From Salinisphaeraceae bacterium (lineage in GTDB: Bacteria > Pseudomonadota > Gammaproteobacteria > Nevskiales > Salinisphaeraceae), in the NCBI GenBank assembly GCA_002683405.1, contig NYTH01000020.1, positions 21,316 to 85,315 on the forward strand: a DNA stretch of 64,000 bases, in the 5' to 3' direction. The notes under the pieces were generated by a model. It did not search any database and was not told the DNA's origin. It saw nothing but the letters and a program-made list of their open reading frames with translations. Both the position numbers and the translations under genes were made by a program. Below are positions 39,309 to 49,652 of the stretch, piece after piece; within the stretch, counting starts at the first letter, position 1; each line of letters begins with the position of its first letter.

Positions 39309-39983
39309 TTAAGGTGCCTGCATGGCGCGCGCGCCATAGCCTTGACCCTGGAGCTTCTTCTGCGCCGACTTGGCCGTCGACTCGGCCGCGTAGGGCCCGG
39401 CCTGCACCCGATAGTAGGTCTTGCCGTTCACGCGGGCCTTGACGACCTGAACGGGATAATTGGGCGCCAGTTTCTCGAGCAGGCGATCGGCATTTTCCTG
39501 CTCACCGAAACTGCCCACCTGAACAAGCCAGTCGCCCGCCGCCGGCTGCGGCGTGGCCGGCTTGCTGGAGGCATCCGTCTCGGCCCTGGACGGCTTCGGC
39601 TCGGGACGAGGCGCCGGCGTCGGGCGAGTGTCCGGTGTGGGGGCGGGATCAGCAGTCGGCGCCAGTACTTCGCGTTCCGGCGTCCGCGGCGGCTCCGGCG
39701 CGGCCTTTTTTTGCTCGGGCGCGGGCTGAGGCCGGGCTGCACTGTCGGTCGCGGAGGGCTGCGCCTGGCGCGCCGGCTCGGCCTGGTCAGACGTCGACTC
39801 ATCCGACTGGTCGTCGCCCACGGCGCGCGCCTGCCCCCCGGGCAGGATCTCGTAGACACGAACCGACTGCCCTTCCGGTACGGCGGCCGGGGTGGCCAGC
39901 GTCTTGATGATCCACACGGCCACCGCAGCCACGAGGACCAGGGCGCCCGCCCCGATCACGCGCTTTTTCGTCAATTCGTTCAT
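39309..39983 (-). CDS. dedD: SPOR-domain cell-division protein, DedD-like
   Basis: 224-aa bitopic membrane protein. A short cytoplasmic N-terminus is followed by one transmembrane helix (RVIGAGALVLVAAVAVWIIK), a Pro/Ala/Glu-rich periplasmic linker (about 60-140) and a C-terminal SPOR domain (DWLVQVGSFGEQENADRLLEKL, YYRVQAGPYA) that binds denuded peptidoglycan at the septum. ATG 39983 overlaps the folC stop (ATGA). The folC-dedD-cvpA order supports the name. Confidence 0.87.
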   Translation of the reverse strand: MNELTKKRVIGAGALVLVAAVAVWIIKTLATPAAVPEGQSVRVYEILPGGQARAVGDDQSDESTSDQAEPARQAQPSATDSAARPQPAPEQKKAAPEPPRTPEREVLAPTADPAPTPDTRPTPAPRPEPKPSRAETDASSKPATPQPAAGDWLVQVGSFGEQENADRLLEKLAPNYPVQVVKARVNGKTYYRVQAGPYAAESTAKSAQKKLQGQGYGARAMQAP

Positions 39984-41254
39984 GTCTTTACGCCTGTCTG
40001 AAATGCTTTCATGAGATCGGACTGCATGGCCGCGCCCACGGTGTGAAACGAGCCGCAGATCACCAGCCGATCGCCTGGCTCGCAGCGCGCTCGCACGCGG
40101 GCCAGCGCGGCGTCGACCGTCTCGCAACAGGGCCAGCGATCGGCCGTGGCCTGCCTCAGCCAGTCCGCGCTGGCGCCGCGATCAACATCCGGCAGACCGG
40201 CCAGGGTCAGGCTGTCCACCGACGACTGCAGCAGGTCGACACATTCGCTCACCGCCTTGTCGGACAGCATGCCCACAATGGCGTGCGTGCTGCCCGATAT
40301 CGGCCGTTCGCGCAGCCACTGGCTGAGCACTTTCGCCGCGGCCGGGTTGTGGCACACGTCCAGCACGACGGGTATGACCCCGTCGAGCATCTGCCTTCGG
40401 CCGGGCAGCGAGAAACCGCTCACTCGCTCGTTGATTGTGGCCGCTTCGGGGAGTCTACCGACCTGCTCGAGCGCGGCCAACACAAGCGCCAGGTTGTCCG
40501 GCAGCAAACCCGCCACCGGATCCAGACGAAGACTCCGGCCGGACATGCCATGCCAAAGCCAGCCGTCGGCATCGACGGTCAGGTCAAAGGCGGTACCAAT
40601 GGCCAGCCAGGTGGCCCCGCCCGCCCGTGCGGCGGCAGGCAGCGACTCGGGCGGGTCGCGGTCGGCGCACAACAGCGGCCGGCCGCCCCGCAGGATGCCG
40701 GCTTTCTCGCGCGCGATGGTCGATCGCGTATTGCCCAGCCAGCGCATGTGATCCAGGTCGATGGACGTGATCATCGCGACATCGGCATCCACCACGTTCA
40801 CGGCGTCCAGCCGACCGCCCATGCCGACTTCCAGAATCCACACGTCCAGCGCGGCCTGCCGGAACAGCCAGAGCGCCGCCAGCGTGCCGAATTCGAAATA
40901 GGTCAGCGAAGTATCGCCGCGGGCCTGCTCGACCGCCTGGAAAGCTTCGCAGAGCTGGCTATCGGTGGCCTCGTGGGCATTGAGGCGTACCCGTTCGTTG
41001 TAGCGGATCAGGTAGGGCGACGTGTACAGACCCACGTTCAAGTCATCCGACAGAAGGCGTTCGAGCGTATGGGCCGCGCTGCCCTTGCCGTTCGTGCCGC
41101 CGACGCTGAACACCAGCGGGGTCTCGTCGAGCAGGCCCAGCCGATCGGCGACAGCGCGCACGCGATCCAGGCCGAGGTCGATTTCGCGCGGATGCAGCCG
41201 CGACTGCCAGTCGAGCCAGGTTTGCAGCGGCGCGCCTGCCTCCGGAGCGCTCAT
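39980..41254 (-). CDS. folC: Folylpolyglutamate synthase/dihydrofolate synthase
   Basis: 424-aa Mur-ligase-family enzyme adding glutamates to folates. It has the ATP loop VFSVGGTNGKGSAAHTLE, DAVNVVDADVAMITSIDLDH and the carbamylated-lysine region ARTREKAGI-like REKAGILRGG. ATG 41254 (MSAPEAGAP) gives the usual length; the open frame to 41422 overlaps accD. It is coupled to the SPOR gene downstream. Confidence 0.95.
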   Translation of the reverse strand: MSAPEAGAPLQTWLDWQSRLHPREIDLGLDRVRAVADRLGLLDETPLVFSVGGTNGKGSAAHTLERLLSDDLNVGLYTSPYLIRYNERVRLNAHEATDSQLCEAFQAVEQARGDTSLTYFEFGTLAALWLFRQAALDVWILEVGMGGRLDAVNVVDADVAMITSIDLDHMRWLGNTRSTIAREKAGILRGGRPLLCADRDPPESLPAAARAGGATWLAIGTAFDLTVDADGWLWHGMSGRSLRLDPVAGLLPDNLALVLAALEQVGRLPEAATINERVSGFSLPGRRQMLDGVIPVVLDVCHNPAAAKVLSQWLRERPISGSTHAIVGMLSDKAVSECVDLLQSSVDSLTLAGLPDVDRGASADWLRQATADRWPCCETVDAALARVRARCEPGDRLVICGSFHTVGAAMQSDLMKAFQTGVKT

Positions 41255-41315
41255 GCGGCCCCGGTTTGCGCGAACGCCAGGATGCCGGCGCTCGCCGACG
41301 AATCGGCTGCTGTCT

Positions 41316-42221
41316 TCAACCGGCCGGTGAGTTTGCGGCCGATGGCCGGGAGGCGTCCGGTTCCGCGGGTTTGACGTGGCGCAGGATGGCCAGGATGTTG
41401 TGGATACGGTCGCGCAGTTCACGACGATCGACGATCAGGTCAACCGCGCCGTGCTCCAGCAAAAATTCGCTGCGCTGGAAGCCCTCCGGCAGCTTTTCCT
41501 GCACGGTCTGTTCGATCACCCGGGGCCCGGCAAAACCGATCAGCGCGCCCGGCTCGGCCACGCAGACATCACCCAGCATCGCGAAGCTGGCCGCCACGCC
41601 CCCCGTGGTCGGATGGGTCAGTACGGGAATATAGGGCAGGCCCGCATCAGCCAGGCGCGTAAGCGCCGCGCTGGTCTTCCCCATCTGCAGCAGGCTGAGC
41701 AGACCCTCCTGCATGCGGGCACCGCCGCTGGAAACAAACGCGATCATGGGCAGGCCACGGCTGACGGCGGTGTTCACGCAGCGCACGAAACCCTCGCCCA
41801 CCACGCTGCCCATGGAGCCGCCCATGAAGCGGAAATCCATGGCGCATACCACGACCGGCATGCCCTTCAGCGTGCCCTCCACGCCCAGCACCGCCTCTTT
41901 CTCGCTCGTGGCCTTCTGCGCCTGGCTGATGCGGTCGCGGTATTTCTTGCTGTCGCGGAATTTCAGCGGGTCACGCGGTTCCAGCCCGCCCGTTATCTCG
42001 ACCAGCTCCATCTCGTCGAGAAACAGCTTCATCCTTTCCCGGGGCGCGACGGGCTGGTGCGACGCGCACTTCGGGCAGACCCGCATGCTGCGGTCGAGCT
42101 CGGCCCGATACAGCACGGCGCCGCAGTCCTTGCACTTGGTCCACAGGCCTTCGGGCACCGCCTTCTTTCCGGCGCTCTCGGTCCGGATCTGGGAGGGCAT
42201 GATTTTCTCAAGCCAGCTCAT
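41316..42221 (-). CDS. accD: Acetyl-CoA carboxylase carboxyltransferase subunit beta
   Basis: 301-aa beta subunit. The N-terminal zinc ribbon uses CKDC and CPKC ([24 protein letters not shown] region), followed by the crotonase-like carboxyltransferase domain with [10 protein letters not shown] and [12 protein letters not shown]. It makes malonyl-CoA together with AccA. Placed between trpA and folC as in Xanthomonas-type genomes. Confidence 0.96.
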   Translation of the reverse strand: MSWLEKIMPSQIRTESAGKKAVPEGLWTKCKDCGAVLYRAELDRSMRVCPKCASHQPVAPRERMKLFLDEMELVEITGGLEPRDPLKFRDSKKYRDRISQAQKATSEKEAVLGVEGTLKGMPVVVCAMDFRFMGGSMGSVVGEGFVRCVNTAVSRGLPMIAFVSSGGARMQEGLLSLLQMGKTSAALTRLADAGLPYIPVLTHPTTGGVAASFAMLGDVCVAEPGALIGFAGPRVIEQTVQEKLPEGFQRSEFLLEHGAVDLIVDRRELRDRIHNILAILRHVKPAEPDASRPSAANSPAG

Positions 42222-42322
42222 CGTGTCTTCTTCCCCTGAATCGCTGCATGGTGTCGGCGTTGCACGCCCGTCATGCTGTCATTTTCCACTGGCCGCCGCC
42301 ACAACGCGCGACGGCTCGACGC

Positions 42323-43135
42323 TCAGGCCTCGACGGCGTCCATGGCCCGGCGCATGTCCCCCAGCACAGCGGCAAGCGCCTGGCAGAGCGCCTGCCGGTC
42401 CTCGCCGATGCGCGCGATTTCCTTGACCAGCACGCTGCCGACCACCACCGCATCCGCCACGCGCGAAACCGCGGCTGCGGCCTCCGGCGTGCCGATGCCG
42501 AACCCCACCCCCAACGGCAGTGGCGTGTGTTCGCGGAGCCAGGCCAGCCGGTCAGCCAGCGCGTCGACATCCAGCGTGGCCGACCCCGTGACGCCCTTGA
42601 CCGACACGTAGTAGACGAAACCGCTGGCGTGCTCGCAGATGCGAGCCACGCGGGCTTGGCTGGTCGTCGGCGCCACCAGAAAGATGCTGTCCAGGCCCGC
42701 GTCCCGAACAACCGGCGTAAGCTCCGCGGCTTCTTCGGAAGACAGATCAACCGCCAGTAGTCCGTCCACCCCGGCGGTCGCCGCCTGCTCGCCAAAGGCA
42801 GCCCAGCCCAGGCACTCGATCGGGTTGAGGTAGCCCATCAGGACCACCGGCGTTTGTGCGTCGTTGCGGCGGAATTCGGCGACCATGTCGAGCACCCGCC
42901 GGAGCGTCGTGCCTTTCGCCAGCGCCCGCTCGCAGGCCTGCTGTATGACGGGGCCGTCGGCCATGGGATCGGAAAACGGCACGCCCAGCTCGATAATGTC
43001 GGCGCCCGCTTGCGCCAGGGCATGCATCATGTCGACCGTGAGCGCGGGGTCCGGATCACCGGCGGTGATGTAGGGCACCAGCGCCTTGCGCCCCTCGGCT
43101 TTCAGATCGGCGAAACGCTGCTTGATACGGCTCAC
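42323..43135 (-). CDS. trpA: Tryptophan synthase alpha chain
   Basis: 270-aa TIM barrel that cleaves indole-3-glycerol phosphate. The catalytic Glu is in [17 protein letters not shown] and the second acid in [24 protein letters not shown] binds phosphate. The ATG overlaps the trpB stop by 4 bases, supporting coupled synthesis of the alpha2-beta2 complex. Confidence 0.96.
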   Translation of the reverse strand: MSRIKQRFADLKAEGRKALVPYITAGDPDPALTVDMMHALAQAGADIIELGVPFSDPMADGPVIQQACERALAKGTTLRRVLDMVAEFRRNDAQTPVVLMGYLNPIECLGWAAFGEQAATAGVDGLLAVDLSSEEAAELTPVVRDAGLDSIFLVAPTTSQARVARICEHASGFVYYVSVKGVTGSATLDVDALADRLAWLREHTPLPLGVGFGIGTPEAAAAVSRVADAVVVGSVLVKEIARIGEDRQALCQALAAVLGDMRRAMDAVEA

Positions 43136-44358
43136 AGGCTGCGCCCCTCGGCTTCGGCGACGCTCGCCATGTCCTTGTCGCCCCGACCGGACAGATTCAC
43201 CAGAATGATGTCGTCCGACGCGCCGCGCCGGGCCAGTTCCGCGGCGTAGGCAAGCGCATGCGCGCTTTCGAGCGCCGGCATGATGCCCTCCACCCGGGTG
43301 AGCTCGTGAAAGGCGGCCAGCGCCTGGCTGTCGGTGACGCTGACGTATTCCGCGCGACCGATATCCTTGAGCCAGGCGTGTTCCGGGCCGACCCCGGGAT
43401 AATCCAGACCCGCCGACACCGAGTGCGTCAAACCAATCTGGCCGTGCTCGTCCTGCATGATGTAGGTGCGATTGCCGTGCAGCACGCCGGCCCGGCCGGC
43501 CGACAGCGGCGCCGCGTGACGGCCCGTATCCACGCCGTCGCCACCGGCTTCAACACCGCACAGGGTGACGGTCTCGTCATCCAGAAACGGATGAAAGATG
43601 CCAATGGCGTTGGAGCCGCCGCCCACGCAGGCAACCACGGAATCCGGCAGACGACCGCAACGCTCGAGCATCTGGGCGCGGGCTTCGCGACCGATCACCG
43701 ACTGAAAATCACGCACCATCTGCGGATAGGGCCGCGGGCCGGCAACCGTGCCGATAATGTAGAACGTGTCGTCCACGTTCGTCACCCAGTCGCGTAGCGC
43801 CTCGTTAAGCGCGTCCTTCAGGGTTTTCGAGCCGGATTCGACCGGCACGACCTCGGCGCCGAGCAGACGCATGCGATAGACGTTGGGCGCCTGGCGCCGC
43901 ATGTCCTCGCTGCCCATGTACACCACGCACTTCAGACCCAGCCGGGCGGCGACGGTAGCGCTCGCCACGCCGTGCTGACCGGCGCCGGTTTCCGCGATGA
44001 TCCGCTGCTTGCCCATGCGCGCCGCGAGCAGGCCCTGCCCGATCGTATTGTTGATCTTGTGCGCGCCGGTGTGGTTCAGGTCTTCGCGTTTCAGCCAGAT
44101 CTGGGCGCCGCCCAGCTTTCGGCTCCAGCGCTCGGCGTGATAGATCGGCGATGGGCGACCGACATAGTCCTGCATGTCGCGATCCAGCTCTGCCATGAAG
44201 GCGGGATCCTCGCGATACTGCGCATAGGCCTGAGACAGCGCTTCCAGCGGCGCCATGAGCGTTTCGGCAACAAAGCTACCGCCGTAGGGGCCGAAATGCC
44301 CGCGTGCATCCGGCATGCCGCGCCAGCGCGCGGCGATATTGTCCTGTGTGTCCGCCAT
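43132..44358 (-). CDS. trpB: Tryptophan synthase beta chain
   Basis: 408-aa PLP enzyme that condenses indole with serine. The PLP lysine is in [10 protein letters not shown], the glycine-rich phosphate loop in [10 protein letters not shown], and [19 protein letters not shown] substrate segments are present. I start at ATG 44358 because a start at 44412 would overlap trpF by 23 bases and add an atypical tail. It forms the trpF-trpB-trpA run. Confidence 0.95.
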   Translation of the reverse strand: MADTQDNIAARWRGMPDARGHFGPYGGSFVAETLMAPLEALSQAYAQYREDPAFMAELDRDMQDYVGRPSPIYHAERWSRKLGGAQIWLKREDLNHTGAHKINNTIGQGLLAARMGKQRIIAETGAGQHGVASATVAARLGLKCVVYMGSEDMRRQAPNVYRMRLLGAEVVPVESGSKTLKDALNEALRDWVTNVDDTFYIIGTVAGPRPYPQMVRDFQSVIGREARAQMLERCGRLPDSVVACVGGGSNAIGIFHPFLDDETVTLCGVEAGGDGVDTGRHAAPLSAGRAGVLHGNRTYIMQDEHGQIGLTHSVSAGLDYPGVGPEHAWLKDIGRAEYVSVTDSQALAAFHELTRVEGIMPALESAHALAYAAELARRGASDDIILVNLSGRGDKDMASVAEAEGRSL

Positions 44359-44389
44359 ATCTAGCCTGTCTGGAAAGACTGCGTATGCA

Positions 44390-45022
44390 TCAGATCGCTC
44401 GCTGATCCGCATCGCGAACGGCCTGCATGAATGTCCTTATCTTCGTTCTGCATTTGACGCCGGGCGCCGATTCGACCCCGCTGCTCACGTCGACCGCATA
44501 GGGCCTGACCTGCTGGATGAGATCCGCTACGTTCGCTGGATTCAGTCCGCCGGCCAGGATGCTCGGCATGTCGCTCGGCAGGGTGAGCCCGTCTACCGAA
44601 AACGACCGACCACTACCCCCCGCTTCACCAATGGCGTTGCTGTCAAGCAGCACGCCCGCGGCCTCGTGATGGCTGGCCGCATATTCCAGCGGATCGACAC
44701 CCGAGCCCATGGGCACCGACTTGATGTAGGGCAACCCGAACTGCCGGCAGAATTCCGGCGACTCGCTGCCGTGAAACTGGAGCAGGCCCGGCCGCATGAT
44801 ACGCGTAATCTGTTCGACCTGCGCGTGCGTCATGTCCATGAACAGCGCCACGCCAACCACGAACGCCGGCAGTCCGCGCATCAGTATCCGTGCCTGCTCG
44901 GGCTCGATGAATCTGGGGCTGTCGGGGTGAAAGACGAAGCCGACGGCGTCTGCGCCGCTGTCCACGGCCCAGCCGACGGCCTCCGCCGAGGTCAATCCGC
45001 AGATTTTGACTCGAGTACGCAC
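44390..45022 (-). CDS. trpF: Phosphoribosylanthranilate isomerase
   Basis: 210-aa TIM barrel catalysing the Amadori rearrangement in tryptophan synthesis. The catalytic Cys is in [24 protein letters not shown] follows, and the catalytic Asp should be in [17 protein letters not shown] and [13 protein letters not shown] bind phosphate. It lies 14 bases after truA. Confidence 0.96.
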   Translation of the reverse strand: MRTRVKICGLTSAEAVGWAVDSGADAVGFVFHPDSPRFIEPEQARILMRGLPAFVVGVALFMDMTHAQVEQITRIMRPGLLQFHGSESPEFCRQFGLPYIKSVPMGSGVDPLEYAASHHEAAGVLLDSNAIGEAGGSGRSFSVDGLTLPSDMPSILAGGLNPANVADLIQQVRPYAVDVSSGVESAPGVKCRTKIRTFMQAVRDADQRAI

Positions 45023-45036
45023 GATGCGGCGGGATT

Positions 45037-45858
45037 CTAGCAGCCCTTTGATGTTCCGGATTGCGCGCCCGCCCCCACGATACGGCTCACGGCCTGCGTA
45101 TCTTCCCAGGGCAGCGCGTAGGCCGGGTCGTAGTAGGCCCGGCAGAAATACAGCCCCCAGGGCGGCGCGGTGGCCCCGGCCTGCCTGCGGTCCAGGCCGG
45201 CGAGTACCCTGGCGATCCAGCCTTCGGTCTCCTGCCCCAGGCCGACCCGGATCAGGCTGCCGGCGATATTGCGCACCATGTGGTGCAGAAAGGCGTTGGC
45301 GGTAATCGCGATGCGCAGAAAATCGCCGCTGCGCGTCACGTCGAGCGTCTGGACTTCCCGCACCGGGCTCTTTGCCTGACAGGCCGCCGCCCGGAACGCC
45401 GAAAAATCGTGTCGGCCGACCAGCGACTGCGCCGCGCGGTGCATGGCCTCGTGGTCCAGCGGTCCGTGAATGTTGGTTGCGCGCCGGGCAAACAGCGCCG
45501 ATCGCGTCGGGTGATTGTGAATCAGGTATTCATAATCGCGTCGCACTGCGCCATAACGCGCGTGAAATTCGTCCGGCACAGGCAGCGCCCAGCGCAGGCT
45601 CACATCCTTGGGCAGCGCCGAATTACCGCCGAAGAGCCAGGCACGCGCAGGGCGATCGGCCGGCGTATCGAAGTGCACGACCTGACCGAAAGCATGAACG
45701 CCGGTATCGGTCCGGCCAGCGCACACCACCCGCACCGGATGCCCGGCGACGCTCGCCAGCGCATGCTCCACCGCCGCCTGCACGCTCGGCGCGTGCGGCT
45801 GAGTCTGCCAGCCGTTGTACGCGCTGCCGTCGTACTCGACGCAAACGGCCCAGCGCAC
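45037..45858 (-). CDS. truA: tRNA pseudouridine(38-40) synthase
   Basis: 273-aa enzyme that makes pseudouridine in the anticodon arm. The catalytic Asp is in AGRTDTGVHAFGQVVHF; YDGSAYNGWQ at the start and ANAFLHHMVRNIAGSLIRVG near the C-terminus are family motifs. It begins 3 bases from the fimV stop, the conserved fimV-truA arrangement. Confidence 0.96.
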   Translation of the reverse strand: MRWAVCVEYDGSAYNGWQTQPHAPSVQAAVEHALASVAGHPVRVVCAGRTDTGVHAFGQVVHFDTPADRPARAWLFGGNSALPKDVSLRWALPVPDEFHARYGAVRRDYEYLIHNHPTRSALFARRATNIHGPLDHEAMHRAAQSLVGRHDFSAFRAAACQAKSPVREVQTLDVTRSGDFLRIAITANAFLHHMVRNIAGSLIRVGLGQETEGWIARVLAGLDRRQAGATAPPWGLYFCRAYYDPAYALPWEDTQAVSRIVGAGAQSGTSKGC

Positions 45859-45860
45859 GC

Positions 45861-48473
45861 CTAGCGCGCGCGATCCAGCAGCGAGGCTGCTTCCTTCTTC
45901 TGCCCGTCGTTGCCCTGCGCCTGGACTTCCTCGAGCAGCGGCACGGCCATGTCCGGCTCGCCCATATCGAGATAGGCCCGCGCCAGATCCAGCTTGATGC
46001 TCACATCGTCGTCATCGCCCTCGGCATCAGCTTCCTCGTCGTCGGTGAAGGACAGATCATCCATCTGCGAGATCGACAATCCGTCGGCCGCCGCCGACGC
46101 ACCGGTATTGGCCGTGCTCGAATCGTCCGCAGCCGGCTTGTCATCAGCCGCCTTGTCCTCGAATTCGCTGGAATCGGTGAACTCGAAATCGAGCGCGTCG
46201 TTACCCAGATCGAAATCCTCTTCCGGCGTGGAAGCGGTCTCATCGGCAGCGGCGTCGTGCACCGATTTTTCCCGCTCGGTCGAGTCGCCATCCAGTTCGC
46301 TGTCGGCAATCTCGAAATCCGAAACGTCGATGCCTTCGTCGCGAGGCTCGTCCGCGGGATAGTCCGCGTCCGTGCTGTCGTCGAAATCGGACATATCGAA
46401 CTCCGAGGTCGCCTGCGGATCGAGCTCGTGCACACCTTCGGACTCGCCCGGCCGGGTCGTCACGTCTTCTCCGTCCGGATCGGGCACGGTGTCGAAGCGC
46501 GGGTCGCCCGGCGCCAGTTCACGCCCCATGACGGCGACCGCCTGCCAGTTCGGGTCATTATCCGGCACGCCGGCGTAGGCGTTATCCACCTCGTCGAGGA
46601 ACTCGTCGCGCGCACCCCCGGCGTGCAATGCCTCCATCAGACGCCGCTGCAGCAGTGGTTCACCGGGGTGGTCATCCAGCGCAGACCGCAGAGTCGCGGC
46701 CGCGTCCTCCCAGTTGCCCGATGCGAGTTCGCGATCGGCTGCGCGCAGCGCATCATCGACCAAGACACCGTCGCCAGCGTCCTGCACGCGCAGATTGTCC
46801 TCTGCGCTGTCGTCGGCTTGCGCCTCATCCTCGTCCGCGTCGCGACCGTAGGCCGAACCCAGCGCCGTGGCCGCGCCGCCGGTGGCCGCCGCCGGCGTGA
46901 CCGTGGAGAAGTCCACCGGCTTGTACTGCGAGCGGTTTCGCAGGAACAGCACGATGGCAATACAGAAGGACACCGCCGCCAGCAGGAGCAGCAGCAACGC
47001 CCAGGGGAAACTGTCCTGCGCCGGGTCGGTCACCGCGGTTTCGCCAGTGTCCAGCGCTGCAGCTTCGTCGACGGCGTCCAGCGTACCGGCCGCGTCGTCA
47101 TCGGCATTCAGCGTTTCCAGTTCATCCGGCTCGAGCATGTTCTCGGACGACAGTTCCGTCTGCTCCTCGGGCTCGGCGTTCGTGGCGTCTGCCGCGGTCG
47201 GGGTATCTGCAGACGCTTGAGTCCCGGATTCATCGGCGACGCTGACGTCTGGAGCGGCGTCAGGGCCGGCAGGCGCAGATGCCTGCTCGGACGCATCATC
47301 CGCGCCGGCGGCCAGGCTATCCTCGGCGCTATCTTCCGCCGCGTCCGCCGCAAGGCTGTCCTCGTCCATTACCTCGGGCGCGGGTGCCAGCTGGAGCTCG
47401 CCGCCCGAAGAGGACGGTGCGGCCGGCGACGAATCGGCGGGCTCGCCCGCGTCGGCGGTCTGCACGGCCGCCGGGGCCCGCAGCGCGCGGTTCTGGCTTG
47501 CTACGGCCGCCGTGGCGGCTGAACGATCAACCGAGCGGAATTCCTGCTCGGTGGGTACGAAAAGAATGGCGCCTCGGCGAATGCGGTTCATGTTGCCGTC
47601 GAAGGCGTCCGGATTGGCCCGATAGAGCGCCAGCAGCAACTGGTTCATGGTGATGTCCGCAGCCGGTCGCAGTTCGCTGGCAATCTGCGACAGCGATTCA
47701 CCGGCCTTCACGGGCCCGTACTTGCCGGCGAAGCCCTCGGTCGCTTCGTTATCCGGCAGCGTCTGCGTGAGCGCACCGCCATCGGCCGCTGCTTCAGCCG
47801 GCGCCGAAGCCGGCGCGGCAGGCGCAGCGGGAGCGGGCGCAGACTGCTGGGTCGGGCGCGCCGCGGGACTCGGTGTGGAAGCCTGCGTCGGACGGGCCGA
47901 TGCGGCCGCACGGGCGGGTTCGGGCGCAGGCGCAGGGCTGCTCACCGTCGGACGCGCCGCGACGGCAGGCTGGGGCGCTGGCGCAGGAGCCGCCGAAGCA
48001 GGCGGCGCGGCTGCGGCGGGCGCCGGGGGTGGCGTTTGACGCGATGCGACCGTAGCCGGCGTGACCGGCGGGTCGAGCAGAACAGTGTACTCGCGAAGCG
48101 CACGCCCCTGCGGCCATTCGGCTTCCAGCAGGAAGGTCAGAAACGGCTCGCGGATGACGCGGCGAGAGCGCATTACCACGTTCATGCGACTGGGGTCGGA
48201 GCCGGGCACCACTTCGATCTGAATGTCGTCCAGCACGGCTGGCCGGGCAATACCGAAACGGCGGAACGTTTCGGGCGAGGCCACGCGAACCGTCACCGTA
48301 TCGCGCTCGGCCGGCTTGACCGAATACAGCGGTACGTTGGCCTGTAGCGGCTGGTTCAGCGCGGAATCAAGCTTGATCTCGCCAAAACCTAATGCGAAAG
48401 CGGCGGTGAAACCCAGCGCCAGCGGCAGTCCCCAGAGCCAATGCATGGTCAGCTTCCTTTTCACTTGATTCAT
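45861..48473 (-). CDS. fimV: FimV/HubP-type polar organiser protein
   Basis: 870-aa envelope protein. After a signal sequence (LWGLPLALGFTAAFALGFGE) comes the FimV N-terminal domain (about 20-150), a Pro/Ala-rich stretch, a periplasmic LysM (about 252-310, VKAGESLSQIASELRP), a transmembrane helix (about 490-515, WALLLLLLAAVSFCIAIVLF), a very acidic cytoplasmic region and the C-terminal FimV TPR motif (KLDLARAYLDMGEPDMAVPLL). FimV positions type IV pilus and polar proteins. Start at ATG 48473 with GGAGG 11 bases upstream; ATG 48446 is an alternative. Confidence 0.93.
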   Translation of the reverse strand: MNQVKRKLTMHWLWGLPLALGFTAAFALGFGEIKLDSALNQPLQANVPLYSVKPAERDTVTVRVASPETFRRFGIARPAVLDDIQIEVVPGSDPSRMNVVMRSRRVIREPFLTFLLEAEWPQGRALREYTVLLDPPVTPATVASRQTPPPAPAAAAPPASAAPAPAPQPAVAARPTVSSPAPAPEPARAAASARPTQASTPSPAARPTQQSAPAPAAPAAPASAPAEAAADGGALTQTLPDNEATEGFAGKYGPVKAGESLSQIASELRPAADITMNQLLLALYRANPDAFDGNMNRIRRGAILFVPTEQEFRSVDRSAATAAVASQNRALRAPAAVQTADAGEPADSSPAAPSSSGGELQLAPAPEVMDEDSLAADAAEDSAEDSLAAGADDASEQASAPAGPDAAPDVSVADESGTQASADTPTAADATNAEPEEQTELSSENMLEPDELETLNADDDAAGTLDAVDEAAALDTGETAVTDPAQDSFPWALLLLLLAAVSFCIAIVLFLRNRSQYKPVDFSTVTPAAATGGAATALGSAYGRDADEDEAQADDSAEDNLRVQDAGDGVLVDDALRAADRELASGNWEDAAATLRSALDDHPGEPLLQRRLMEALHAGGARDEFLDEVDNAYAGVPDNDPNWQAVAVMGRELAPGDPRFDTVPDPDGEDVTTRPGESEGVHELDPQATSEFDMSDFDDSTDADYPADEPRDEGIDVSDFEIADSELDGDSTEREKSVHDAAADETASTPEEDFDLGNDALDFEFTDSSEFEDKAADDKPAADDSSTANTGASAAADGLSISQMDDLSFTDDEEADAEGDDDDVSIKLDLARAYLDMGEPDMAVPLLEEVQAQGNDGQKKEAASLLDRAR

Positions 48474-48573
48474 TATCCGGTTGGCCTCCCCAACAACGGC
48501 GCGTGATTGACGCCGCTGCCCACGAAATTTCAGGTCAGATCGCAATCGTCATCGCGACCCCGCCTCGCCGCCC

Positions 48574-49599
48574 TCAAAGATACTGATCTACGAGCACCTC
48601 GGCGATCTGAACGCTGTTCAAGGCGGCGCCCTTGCGCACGTTATCGGCAACCACCCACAGATCAAGACCGTTATCGTGAGAAATATCCTCGCGAATGCGG
48701 CTGACGTACACCGGATCGGTATCCGCCCCCTCGGTCACGGGGGTGGCGTAGCCCCCGGGCTCACGCGTGTCGACCACCTGGATACCGGGCGCCTGGCGCA
48801 GGATCTCGGTGGCCCTCTCGGCGGTCAGCTTGTCGCGGGTTTCGATATGAATCGCTTCCGAATGACCGTAGAACACCGGCACACGCGCCGCCGTGGGATT
48901 CACGAGAATACTGTCATCTTCCAGAATCTTCTGGGTTTCCCACACCATCTTCATCTCTTCCTTGGTGTAGCCGTTCTCCAGAAAGACGTCGATGTGCGGC
49001 AGCGCGTTGAAGGCAATCTGCTTCGGATAGGCCTCGGGCGGGTCGATGTCCTTGCCGTTGAGCAGCTTGGCGGTCTGGTCCGCCAGTTCACGAATGGCGG
49101 ATGCCCCGGAGCCCGATACCGCCTGATAGGTGGCCACATTGATGCGGGTAATGTGCGCCGCATCGTGCAGCGGCTTCAGCGCAACCAGCATCTGGATGGT
49201 CGAGCAGTTCGGATTGGCGATGATGTTCCGGCGCCCGTAGTCGGCCAGCGCGTGCGCGTTGACTTCGGGTACGACCAGCGGTATCTCCGGATCGCGACGG
49301 AAATGCGAGGTGTTGTCGATGACCACGCACCCGGCCTGGGCCGCCCTGGGCGCAAACTCTTCCGAAATGGAGCCCCCCGCGGAAAAAAGCCCGATCTGGA
49401 CCTTGGAAAAGTCGAATTCGGCCAGGTTGCCGATTGTGACCTTCCGCCCGTTGAACACGATTTCCTTGCCGGCCGAGCGCTCGCTGGCCAGCGGGTAGAT
49501 TTTACCCACCGGAAATTTGCGCTGCTCCAGAACGCGCAGCATGGTTTCACCCACGGCGCCGGTGGCGCCAACTACGGCAACATCAAAGGTTTTGCTCAT
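48574..49599 (-). CDS. asd: Aspartate-semialdehyde dehydrogenase
   Basis: 341-aa NADP enzyme reducing aspartyl phosphate, a branch point to Met, Thr, Lys and diaminopimelate. VVGATGAVGETM binds the nucleotide, and the catalytic Cys is in NPNCSTIQM. The ATG at 49599 follows AGGAAG closely; the open frame upstream is the antisense of leuB. Placed between leuB and fimV as in Pseudomonas and Xanthomonas. Confidence 0.96.
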   Translation of the reverse strand: MSKTFDVAVVGATGAVGETMLRVLEQRKFPVGKIYPLASERSAGKEIVFNGRKVTIGNLAEFDFSKVQIGLFSAGGSISEEFAPRAAQAGCVVIDNTSHFRRDPEIPLVVPEVNAHALADYGRRNIIANPNCSTIQMLVALKPLHDAAHITRINVATYQAVSGSGASAIRELADQTAKLLNGKDIDPPEAYPKQIAFNALPHIDVFLENGYTKEEMKMVWETQKILEDDSILVNPTAARVPVFYGHSEAIHIETRDKLTAERATEILRQAPGIQVVDTREPGGYATPVTEGADTDPVYVSRIREDISHDNGLDLWVVADNVRKGAALNSVQIAEVLVDQYL

Positions 49600-49652
49600 A
49601 TCTTCCTGTCTGATCAGTGTTTGTTGGCTTACCAGGCGAACCGGCCTGCCGA